From the NCBI GenBank assembly GCA_003560935.1, contig PWJF01000485.1, positions 1 to 5,227 on the forward strand: DNA of 5,227 bases. Reading direction: 5' to 3'. Below, in pieces: positions 1 through 5,227 of the stretch. A program made the translations under genes and the position numbers. The notes below the pieces were generated by a model that did not search any database, was not told the origin of the DNA, and was given only the letters and a program-made list of their open reading frames with translations. The stretch is from Ignavibacteriales bacterium (GTDB taxonomy: Bacteria; Bacteroidota; Ignavibacteria; T3Sed10-11). The stretch's first letter is position 1. The number at the start of each line of letters is the position of its first letter.

Positions 1-620
1 GCCGAATGATCGACAGCGGTACGTTGAATTGCTTGCACGGTAATTCGTTGCGCTTCCTTTTTGGCATCAATGCGGGTTTGATCGCGGATTTCGCGTATAT
101 ACTGGGCCGCTTCGGCTTTCACTTCATTTATCAGATTTTCATACAACATTTTTTTTGCTTCATCGATCGTCATGCTGCTGATCCGCTCGAGCCGGCTGTT
201 TTGTTCTTTTAGCATGGCATCCAATTGTTCTTCGCGTTTTTCCGCATTCCTGATTTTATTTTGCAAGTTTTGCTCAAGGTCTTGCAGATTTTTCTCTTTT
301 TTCAGGAAAATATCGAGTTTTCTTTCGAGATTCTGTTCACGTGATGCGAGTTGTTTTTCCTGTGCCTGGAGTTTGCTTCTCTGGCGTGCAGCATCCGCTT
401 CAAATTCTTGTTTCTTTTTATACCACTCGTCTTTTGCTTCTAAAATCTTTTCACGTTTTAAAGTGCTGGCTTCTTTTTCGGCATCATCAAGAATTTTCTT
501 CGCCCGTATTTCAGCGGACTGCACCAAATTCCGCTCCGTTCGCAAACGTAGCCTCCATCCGATTCCGAATCCAATGGCAAGTCCAACCACACCAATCAGG
601 ATTACCACAAATAAATCCAT
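1..620 (-). CDS. rny: Ribonuclease Y, N-terminal part (truncated by window edge)
   Basis: RNase Y is a membrane-anchored endoribonuclease that starts mRNA decay by internal cleavage. I translated the minus strand from ATG at 620-618; the frame stays open to the window edge, giving 206 whole codons of a family that is usually about 510-530 residues. Residues 1-22 form one N-terminal membrane segment (MDLFVVILIGVVGLAIGFGI and on), followed at once by basic residues (RLRLRTER), as expected for an anchor with a cytoplasmic body. Residues about 30-190 are a long charged coiled coil rich in E, K, Q and R. The end of the visible part, QRTAVDHS (199-206), matches the segment just before the KH domain in the family. 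The KH domain and the catalytic HD domain lie outside the window, so activity cannot be judged. It is downstream of zapA and the 6S-like RNA and may have its own promoter in 621-663, but none is clear. Confidence 0.93.
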   Translation of the reverse strand, partial: MDLFVVILIGVVGLAIGFGIGWRLRLRTERNLVQSAEIRAKKILDDAEKEASTLKREKILEAKDEWYKKKQEFEADAARQRSKLQAQEKQLASREQNLERKLDIFLKKEKNLQDLEQNLQNKIRNAEKREEQLDAMLKEQNSRLERISSMTIDEAKKMLYENLINEVKAEAAQYIREIRDQTRIDAKKEAQRITVQAIQRTAVDHS

Positions 621-624
621 ATAT

Positions 625-629
625 CCTCC
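625..629 (-). promoter_or_regulatory. Shine-Dalgarno site of rny
   Basis: The minus strand reads CGGAGGATAT directly before the ATG at 620. The GGAGG core is a strong Shine-Dalgarno match, with 4 nt between it and the start codon, which is slightly short. It supports ATG 620 as the rny start. It also contrasts with pheS and pheT, which show no such site. Confidence 0.75.
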
Positions 630-663
630 GGTACGAATACAATCGTAACTCGATTCTCAAAAT

Positions 664-691
664 AAAAAAAACCGCACAAACACAACCGCAG
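664..691 (-). terminator. Stem plus T8 tract ending the 6S-like RNA
   Basis: The 3' strand of the closing stem (CTGCGGTTG and TGTGCGGTT) runs directly into eight T residues (671-664) on the minus strand, followed by ATT. A GC-rich stem followed by a U tract is the layout of an intrinsic terminator. Here, though, the 5' partner strand lies about 200 nt upstream, so pairing is long range. This more likely marks the 3' end of the RNA than a classical short hairpin terminator. Some read-through into rny is possible. Confidence 0.4.
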
Positions 692-899
692 TCATTGTCT
701 GGAAGAACTCCTTCAAGACAGTGTGGGAACTCGCCTGAACGCATTCCGCTTCCACTGACCGTTACCTTACGATACCGGTTTCTCATCCCGACATGTCGGG
801 ATGAGAATGTGGTCTGCAGTCAACGCCAAGAGTCAAGCTCCCTGTAAATGAGACTGTTAGTTCTTCATTTAAATGTTGCTGCGGCTGCACTGTGCGGTT
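670..899 (-). ncRNA. ssrS: Probable 6S RNA (SsrS), RNA polymerase-binding regulatory RNA
   Basis: 6S RNA mimics an open promoter and sequesters housekeeping RNA polymerase holoenzyme. The assignment rests on hand folding and position, not a covariance search. The 5' end AACCGCACA (899-891) pairs perfectly with TGTGCGGTT (678-670). After a small internal loop, CAGCCGCAG (887-879) pairs with CTGCGGTTG (691-683), with one G-U. A bubble of about 30 nt follows (5' side roughly 871-843). Its 3' side carries a small hairpin, GTCTTGAAG...CTTCCAGAC (719-697), like the 3'-bubble hairpin of E. coli 6S. The upper arm opens with GGGAGCTTG (842-834) against CGAGTTCCC (733-725) and continues as an interrupted stem. 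The length of about 230 nt exceeds the usual 180-200, and a 28-nt palindrome accounts for most of the excess. Position directly after zapA, as for ssrS in proteobacteria, supports the call. I found no convincing promoter upstream. The alternative is another structured leader RNA of rny. Confidence 0.65.
780..807. repeat. Perfect 28-bp palindrome inside the 6S-like RNA
   Basis: From 780 to 807 the sequence equals its own reverse complement. Each arm is TTCTCATCCCGACA or its complement, meeting at the central CATG. The next bases outward (T at 779 and T at 808) no longer match, so the boundary is sharp. As RNA it would form a 12-bp hairpin with a CAUG tetraloop, placed in the upper arm of the 6S-like structure. 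It may be a small dispersed palindromic repeat inserted in the gene, or a lineage-specific apical hairpin. One window cannot tell these apart. I saw no target-site duplication. Confidence 0.85.
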
Positions 900-951
900 A
901 CACTAATGCATATTGACATGGAAAAGAACACCGATGTATCCTCAACGTACG

Positions 952-974
952 GATACCGGTCATTCACCGGTATC
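952..974 (-). other. Hairpin spanning the zapA stop codon
   Basis: The minus strand reads GATACCGGT, then GAATG, then ACCGGTATC: a perfect 9-bp stem with a 5-nt loop. The zapA stop codon TGA lies at the loop and stem edge. No T tract follows, so it does not look like a full intrinsic terminator. It could slow 3' exonuclease decay, mark a processing site, or be incidental. Confidence 0.5.
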
Positions 975-1247
975 ATCCATGACGTCGGACAGATGTCGGG
1001 ACATTCTTTCTAACTCACCGTTTACATTTTGCAATACTATATGGCTTTTCTCTCTATCCTTCATCATGTCTTCGGTTACGTTTAACGCGGTAAGTACCGC
1101 TATCGTAAGAGGAGGTTGATCGGGTATTTTCTCATGAATTCGCTCAATCATCTGGTCTACATAGGTAGCAACACGCTGCGTAAATTCCTCATCCTCACTA
1201 CGTAACGGATACTCAGACCCAAATATTTTCACTCGTAGACTTTTCAC
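960..1247 (-). CDS. zapA: Cell division protein ZapA
   Basis: ZapA is a small cytoplasmic protein that binds FtsZ and bundles its filaments into the Z ring at midcell. The 95-residue product has the family's usual length of about 90-110. The N-terminal globular part opens with KSLRVKIFGSEYPLRSEDEE, where the basic beta strand followed by IFGSEYPL is the typical ZapA start. It continues with a helix (QRVATYVDQMIERIHEKI) and the conserved LTIAVLTALNVTEDMM stretch near residues 47-62. Residues about 63-92 form the C-terminal coiled coil used for dimer and tetramer formation. The start is GTG at 1247-1245: an in-frame TAA lies upstream with no ATG or other usual start between, and AGGA sits at a workable distance. 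It follows the coiled-coil gene by 73 nt and precedes the 6S-like RNA. The assignment is firm on length, motifs and position. Confidence 0.9.
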   Translation of the reverse strand: MKSLRVKIFGSEYPLRSEDEEFTQRVATYVDQMIERIHEKIPDQPPLTIAVLTALNVTEDMMKDREKSHIVLQNVNGELERMSRHLSDVMDDTGE

Positions 1248-1251
1248 AATT

Positions 1252-1255
1252 TCCT
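1252..1255 (-). promoter_or_regulatory. Shine-Dalgarno site deciding the GTG start of zapA
   Basis: The minus strand reads GCAGGAAATT directly before GTG 1247. AGGA (1255-1252) lies 4 nt from the start codon. Because no ATG is available between the upstream in-frame stop and this point, the site supports GTG as the true start. Confidence 0.6.
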
Positions 1256-1284
1256 GCTCTTGTTTATTATGAGCGATATCTTAT

Positions 1285-1314
1285 TGCCGCACCGACAGTC
1301 TGCTGCAACGACAG
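1285..1314. repeat. Short imperfect tandem repeat between the coiled-coil gene and zapA
   Basis: On the minus strand CTGTCGTTGCAGCA (1314-1301) is followed by CTGTCGGTGCGGCA (1298-1285). These are two 14-nt copies with two mismatches and a period of 16 nt. The pair sits in the 73-nt spacer before zapA. It could be a duplicated binding site or chance; no function is claimed. Confidence 0.5.
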
Positions 1315-1320
1315 ATGCAT

Positions 1321-1680
1321 TTACAAGTGTGAATTAATTTTATCTATTAAACTAACAATCTGTTTCCGAAGTTCGGCTTTTTCGTCCTGATTCAACATTC
1401 CGAGTCCGTTGCTTCTGATTTCGTGAAGTTGTTGCTGCATTAACTGCACCTCATCATCACGCCGGTTCAGTTTTGCTTGCAGCATCTCAACTTTCGCTTC
1501 GAGTTCATCAACAGTATTCAGGAGTGTACGGTTTTGTTCACGCAACGACTGAATCATTTCGGCGGCTTGTTTTGTCCTATCCCAAAGGCCGCGAAGCGTC
1601 GCTTCCAATTGCTGAACATTCTCTGTTAGTATAGTATTTTCTTGTTTTTCGCTCACCACGAATAGTTGATTATTAAACAA
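1321..1680 (-). CDS. Small coiled-coil protein, possible division-associated partner of ZapA
   Basis: I do not recognise a named family. The 119-residue product has no signal peptide or membrane segment and is probably cytoplasmic. Residues about 14-90 are one almost unbroken coiled coil with heptad-spaced L, M, I and V and many E, Q, K and R. A short loop (SNGLGML) and a C-terminal helix, QDEKAELRKQIVSLIDKINSHL by pattern (residues about 98-119), follow. The start is uncertain. TTG at 1680 gives the full length, with an in-frame TGA two codons upstream. GTG at 1659 or 1656 would give proteins starting near SEKQENT, which looks a natural N-terminus. None has a clear Shine-Dalgarno site. It begins 8 nt after the pheT stop if TTG is used, so it is probably in the same transcript, and it directly precedes zapA. 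Its size and coiled-coil form recall ZapB, the ZapA-binding division factor, but that link is inferred from context only. Confidence 0.8.
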   Translation of the reverse strand: MFNNQLFVVSEKQENTILTENVQQLEATLRGLWDRTKQAAEMIQSLREQNRTLLNTVDELEAKVEMLQAKLNRRDDEVQLMQQQLHEIRSNGLGMLNQDEKAELRKQIVSLIDKINSHL

Positions 1681-1688
1681 TGATCATC

Positions 1689-4097
1689 TTATGATCGCAA
1701 CACGCCATTCAGGTTGTGCTCAACGGCTCGTACAATCTGCGAAACCGTTTCTTCAATCTCAGGCTGCGTCAGTGTTTTTTCTATCGATAACAATTCCAGT
1801 GCTACCGCTACACTTTTTTTCCCTGTGCCTATCTTTTCACCGCGGTAGATATCGAAAAACGACAGATTGTGTATCAGCGGTCCTCCGTTTTTCCTGATAA
1901 TATTTTCAAGATCCCGGAACGGCACCGATTCATCAAGTATAAAAGCAAGATCGCGATGTACCGGTGGATACTTTGGAACTTCCCGATACTTTTTCTCTAT
2001 AGGAGCAAATTCGTTAAATAGCTCAATATCAAGCTCCGCCGCATACACACTACTTTCAATATCAAATAACTTCAGCACTTTATTTGATACTTTACCGAAA
2101 TATCCCCTCAGAACCCCTTGATATTCAATGCCAATCGCTTCATCAATTAAAGTGTTACTGGTACTATAATAAATATTATATTCTATTTTGTCAAGATTAA
2201 ATTTGCTTGTCAGAGACTCAACCTCCCCTTTCAGATCATAGAAGTCAAATTTCGCATCTTTTAACGACCAGTCATAGGGATTCCGTGAACCGGTAAGCAC
2301 AAGCCCGATAGACTCGCCTTCGTGGTAATTATTTATATAGTTTTTTGAACCGGAAAAGGAATCCAGCGAAAATATATGACCGATTTCATACAGACGAAGA
2401 CTTTCATTGCCGCGATTCAGATTGTGTTTTACCACCTGGAGCATGCCCGGAATGAGCGAGGTGCGCAGATCGGTCATATCCTGATTTTGCGGATTGTTCA
2501 CCCTTACTGCCGGTTTGCCTGCGAATGAATTCCATGTACCGGGCACCATGCTGTTGCAAACCACTTCCTGAAATCCCGCACCCACAAACCACTCACGTAT
2601 ACGGTCGTGAAGTCCGGGACGTATATCATCCGATGTAAATCTAATAGCCGCTGTCTCCTGTGCAGGTACTTTATCGTATCCGTATACACGTACAATCTCT
2701 TCGATGAGATCAATCTCGCGTTCGATATCGGGGCGGAATGTAGGAATACCGCATCGCCATTCACTCCGCTTCCCGGATTCTTTCACGTCGAGACCAAGCC
2801 GGTTAAAAATTCCTTTGACAGTGGGAACCGGTATCGAAATGCCGAGCACACGTTCCACCTGCTTTATGCGAAACGAAACCGTTAACGGTTTGATCTTTTT
2901 GGGATATGCATCGACTCGTCCGCGATAGACAGTTCCGCCTGTAAACTGTTGAATTAACTGCACGGCACGGTCGGCAGCTTCGGCAGTACGCGACGGGTCG
3001 ACGCCCCGCTCGAAACGATACGATGACTCGGTTACCATACCAAGTTGTTTAGATGTATGCCGTACCGAGAACGGTGAAAAGTACGCACTTTCGATCAAGA
3101 CCGACGTTGTATCATTGTTAATTTCAGAATTCAATCCGCCCATTACTCCGGCAACTGCAACCGGACGCTTCGCATCGCAAATTAGTAAATTCTTCTTTGT
3201 CAGCGACCGTTCTTTTTCGTCGAGCGTTACAAATTTTTCATCATCCTTTGCAAGACGCACGACGATCTTTTTCCCTTCGATAAGGTTGAAATCGAATGCA
3301 TGAAGCGGTTGTCCGTATTCCATCATTACATAATTCGTAACATCGACAACCGCGTTGATCGGACGGATACCGATCATTTTTAATCGACGCTGCATCCAAA
3401 CCGGTGACGCACCGATAGACACACTATCAATGAACCGCCCTACATATCGCGGGCAATGGCCGGGATCTTTAATATCAATTTTGAGTACCGACTTAACGGA
3501 CTGCCCGGATTCTTTGATGTTAATTTTTGGTTTTTTCAAGGACCGTTTATATAAAGCCGCTATCTCGCGGGCAACGCCGATATGTGAAAGGCAATCGGGG
3601 CGGTTCGGAGTTATACCTATCTCAAAAACTACATCATTTTCCCAATAGTATTTAGAGAATGTCGAACCGGTTTTTGCATCATCCTGAAGCACAAGAATAC
3701 CTTCATGATCTCCGCCGACCTCAAGTTCATATTCGGAGCAAATCATACCCGCAGAGGATTGCCCGCGGATCTCCACCTCACGGACTTCCATACCGTTTGC
3801 CGGTACAATTGAGCCGGTTCGAGCGTACACTACTTTTTGTCCTCTGGCAACATTCGGTGCACCGCAGACAACGGTGTGTTTCTTCTTTCCGTCATAAACA
3901 TCGCACACCGTTAGCCGGTCCGCGTTTGGATGCTGCCTTACATCACGAACTTCTCCGACGACGAATTTTTCGTAGATCTCTTTTGTCGAGCGCATCGCTT
4001 CCACCTCGAGACCGGCCATAGTGAGACGGTCTGCAATCTCTTCGTGCGATTCATGAATCGTCACATAATCCTTTAGCCAGTTGAATGATATATTCAT
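1689..4097 (-). CDS. pheT: Phenylalanyl-tRNA synthetase beta subunit
   Basis: PheT is the beta subunit of the cytoplasmic alpha2-beta2 synthetase that charges tRNA-Phe; it binds the tRNA and edits Tyr-tRNA-Phe. At 802 residues it has the normal full bacterial length. In order: the N-terminal segment MNISFNWLKDYVTI; an EMAP-type tRNA-binding domain at about 39-150 (FVVGEV...HPNADRL...VVCGAPNV...GMICSEYEL); the B3/B4 editing domain at about 215-385 (INAVVDVTNYVMMEYGQPLHAFD, VAGVMGGLNSEI, RFERGVDP); the B5 domain at about 402-475 (FRPDIEREIDLIEEIVRVYGYDKVP); the catalytic-like core at about 485-690 (NPQNQDMTDLRTSLIPGML); and the anticodon-binding FDX-ACB domain at about 705-801 (YPPVHRDLAFILDE to the end). 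The ATG at 4097 fits the family N-terminus; no Shine-Dalgarno site is visible before it. It lies 50 nt after pheS and is surely co-transcribed. No frameshift or missing domain is seen. Confidence 0.98.
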   Translation of the reverse strand: MNISFNWLKDYVTIHESHEEIADRLTMAGLEVEAMRSTKEIYEKFVVGEVRDVRQHPNADRLTVCDVYDGKKKHTVVCGAPNVARGQKVVYARTGSIVPANGMEVREVEIRGQSSAGMICSEYELEVGGDHEGILVLQDDAKTGSTFSKYYWENDVVFEIGITPNRPDCLSHIGVAREIAALYKRSLKKPKINIKESGQSVKSVLKIDIKDPGHCPRYVGRFIDSVSIGASPVWMQRRLKMIGIRPINAVVDVTNYVMMEYGQPLHAFDFNLIEGKKIVVRLAKDDEKFVTLDEKERSLTKKNLLICDAKRPVAVAGVMGGLNSEINNDTTSVLIESAYFSPFSVRHTSKQLGMVTESSYRFERGVDPSRTAEAADRAVQLIQQFTGGTVYRGRVDAYPKKIKPLTVSFRIKQVERVLGISIPVPTVKGIFNRLGLDVKESGKRSEWRCGIPTFRPDIEREIDLIEEIVRVYGYDKVPAQETAAIRFTSDDIRPGLHDRIREWFVGAGFQEVVCNSMVPGTWNSFAGKPAVRVNNPQNQDMTDLRTSLIPGMLQVVKHNLNRGNESLRLYEIGHIFSLDSFSGSKNYINNYHEGESIGLVLTGSRNPYDWSLKDAKFDFYDLKGEVESLTSKFNLDKIEYNIYYSTSNTLIDEAIGIEYQGVLRGYFGKVSNKVLKLFDIESSVYAAELDIELFNEFAPIEKKYREVPKYPPVHRDLAFILDESVPFRDLENIIRKNGGPLIHNLSFFDIYRGEKIGTGKKSVAVALELLSIEKTLTQPEIEETVSQIVRAVEHNLNGVLRS

Positions 4098-4147
4098 AGG
4101 TAACGTAAGAAATTAATTGGCTTCGCTCATTGATTGAAAAACAATTG

Positions 4148-5164
4148 TCAGGTAAATTGGTTGAGTAAACGAACATCGTTCTCATACAACATACGGATAT
4201 CGTCGATTCCATACAGAAGCAGCGCAGTACGGTCGATACCCATACCGAATGCATATCCGGTCACTTTTTCGGGATCGTACCCGACCGCTTTAAAAACATT
4301 CGGATCTACCATACCGCACCCGAGAATTTCGAGCCAGCCGGTTTGTTTGCACACACGGCATCCCTTCCCCTTGCAAAGAAAGCATGAGATATCCATTTCG
4401 GCGCTTGGTTCTGTGAACGGAAAGAAACTCGGGCGGAATACATATTTCACGCTCGATCCAAAAAACCTCTTTGCAAACGTTGCAAGCGTTCCTTTTAATT
4501 CTGCAAATGTTATGTGTTCATCGACAGCCAGCCCCTCAAGTTGATGAAACATACAGTAGCTACGGGCACTGATAGCTTCGTTGCGGTACACCCGTCCGGG
4601 CATAACGTGGCGGATTGGCGGCGGCTGGTTCATCATCACTCGGATTTGTACCGGTGAAGTATGTGTACGCAGGAGAGCCGTTTTATCGAGAAAGAACGTA
4701 TCCTGCATATCACGTGCAGGGTGATCGGGAGGAAAATTTAATGCTTCGAAATTATGAAAATCATCTTCGATCTCCGGTCCGAGTGCAACGGCAAAACCCA
4801 TCGATTTAAAGATATTTGTCATATCATCGAGCGCCTGTGTCACCGGATGTTTGGTGCCTACCGGACGGCGGCGTCCGGGTATAGTAAGATCGAGTGTATC
4901 TTTCGAAGCATGCCGGGATTGCTCAAGCTCGCGCTTCTTTTCATCGAAGAGCTGCTGTGCTGTCCGGCTAAGCTCGTTCAACGCTTTCCCGAGAACCGGC
5001 CGATCTTCGGGAGCGGCGGTCTTGAGTCGTTCAAACATCTGCTGGACAATACCCTTCCGCACAAGATATTTCAAACGGAATTGCTCAAGTTCTTCATGAG
5101 ATGAAACCGTCTGAATATCCGACTTAATGTTCTGAATTGTTTCGAGTACGGAATTAATATTCAT
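4148..5164 (-). CDS. pheS: Phenylalanyl-tRNA synthetase alpha subunit
   Basis: PheS is the catalytic alpha subunit of the class II synthetase; it activates Phe with ATP and transfers it to tRNA-Phe. The 338 residues match the usual bacterial length. Residues 1-85 are the N-terminal coiled-coil arm that contacts tRNA. The catalytic domain follows with motif 1 around [19 protein letters not shown] (106-124), the conserved [11 protein letters not shown] (148-158) and [12 protein letters not shown], motif 2 in [19 protein letters not shown] (190-208), the Phe-pocket segment [17 protein letters not shown] (243-259) and motif 3 in [18 protein letters not shown] (307-324, Arg312). Cys261, 264, 269 and 272 form a CxxC-x4-CxxC knuckle, also found in other bacterial PheS. 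The ATG at 5164 fits the family start, but no Shine-Dalgarno site precedes it. The 63 nt upstream are AT-rich near TATATATACTTCTATAG, which could include a -10 element, but no full promoter, T-box or attenuator is recognisable. The stop is TGA. Confidence 0.98.
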   Translation of the reverse strand: MNINSVLETIQNIKSDIQTVSSHEELEQFRLKYLVRKGIVQQMFERLKTAAPEDRPVLGKALNELSRTAQQLFDEKKRELEQSRHASKDTLDLTIPGRRRPVGTKHPVTQALDDMTNIFKSMGFAVALGPEIEDDFHNFEALNFPPDHPARDMQDTFFLDKTALLRTHTSPVQIRVMMNQPPPIRHVMPGRVYRNEAISARSYCMFHQLEGLAVDEHITFAELKGTLATFAKRFFGSSVKYVFRPSFFPFTEPSAEMDISCFLCKGKGCRVCKQTGWLEILGCGMVDPNVFKAVGYDPEKVTGYAFGMGIDRTALLLYGIDDIRMLYENDVRLLNQFT

Positions 5165-5227
5165 AATCAGCGGAATCTATAGAAGTATATATAAAAACTC
5201 CCATTACTACATCACACATCCCGTGCC

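Noticed and set aside
261..330. A/T-rich runs in the minus-strand rny frame as possible frameshift or slippage sites
   Set aside because: The reading frame stays open with a continuous coiled-coil pattern throughout, so the runs are simply Lys and Glu codons.
655..660. TTGAGA upstream of rny as a -35 element
   Set aside because: The best -10 candidate (TATTCG) is weak and only 15 nt away, so the pair does not reach a supportable promoter.
511..786. A 91-codon minus-strand reading frame covering the 3' half of the 6S-like RNA and the start of rny
   Set aside because: It overlaps the rny coding region in another frame, its product has no recognisable domain and a low-complexity Cys/Trp/Arg-rich tail, and the region is better explained by RNA structure.
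172..847. Plus-strand reading frames opposite rny and the 6S-like RNA
   Set aside because: Their Ser/Phe/Cys-rich translations are typical antisense shadows of a charged coiled-coil gene; they have no domain or ribosome binding site.
901..945. Possible promoter for the 6S-like RNA (TTGAGG at 945-940, TATGCA at 912-907 on the minus strand)
   Set aside because: The spacing between the two is far too long and neither has a good partner at 16-18 nt; no FCB-type -33/-7 pair is seen either.
992..1003. GATGTCGGGACA on the plus strand, resembling half of the 28-bp palindrome
   Set aside because: It lies within the zapA coding sequence (SRHLSDV region), shares only about nine bases and is not palindromic; probably chance.
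4098..4147. Hairpin ATTG-TTTTT-CAAT in the pheS-pheT spacer as a terminator
   Set aside because: The stem is only about 4 bp and AT-rich, and the two genes encode subunits of one enzyme, so termination there is unlikely.
4364..4384. Four-cysteine knuckle in PheS as a possible novel insertion
   Set aside because: This CxxC-x4-CxxC element is known in many bacterial PheS proteins at the same place before TGWLEILG, so it is not unusual.

Overview
This window is a compact housekeeping locus with every gene on the minus strand. In transcription order (high to low coordinates) it reads pheS, pheT, a small coiled-coil gene, zapA, a structured non-coding RNA that I interpret as 6S RNA, and the 5' part of rny, which runs off the window at position 1. 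GC content looks moderate. The PheS and PheT sequence style and this gene order suggest the Bacteroidota/Chlorobiota/Ignavibacteria side of the FCB group. Clear Shine-Dalgarno sequences before rny and zapA argue mildly against a typical Bacteroidia. This placement is an inference from motifs and synteny, not a database result.

Region by region: 5227-5165 is a short AT-rich leader with no recognised gene. 5164-4148 is pheS and 4097-1689 is pheT, the two subunits of phenylalanyl-tRNA synthetase, separated by 50 nt. 1680-1321 is a 119-residue coiled-coil protein starting at TTG or GTG, 8 nt after pheT. 1320-1248 is a 73-nt spacer holding a short tandem repeat. 1247-960 is zapA with a GTG start, and its stop codon lies in a perfect 9-bp hairpin. 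959-621 is a 339-nt stretch without a protein gene. Most of it (899-670) can be folded by eye into a 6S-like RNA: a long closing stem, a central bubble with a small 3'-side hairpin, a long interrupted upper arm, and a T8 tract at the 3' end. A perfect 28-bp palindrome sits in the upper arm. 620-1 is the membrane anchor and coiled coil of RNase Y.

Functionally the locus joins tRNA charging (PheST), Z-ring assembly (ZapA, perhaps with the coiled-coil protein as a partner), global RNA polymerase control (6S RNA) and mRNA turnover (RNase Y). The close spacing of pheS to zapA suggests co-transcription. I see no mobile element, CRISPR array, defence system or other clearly new system. The points most worth a second look are the 6S candidate, its palindrome, and the unassigned coiled-coil gene.
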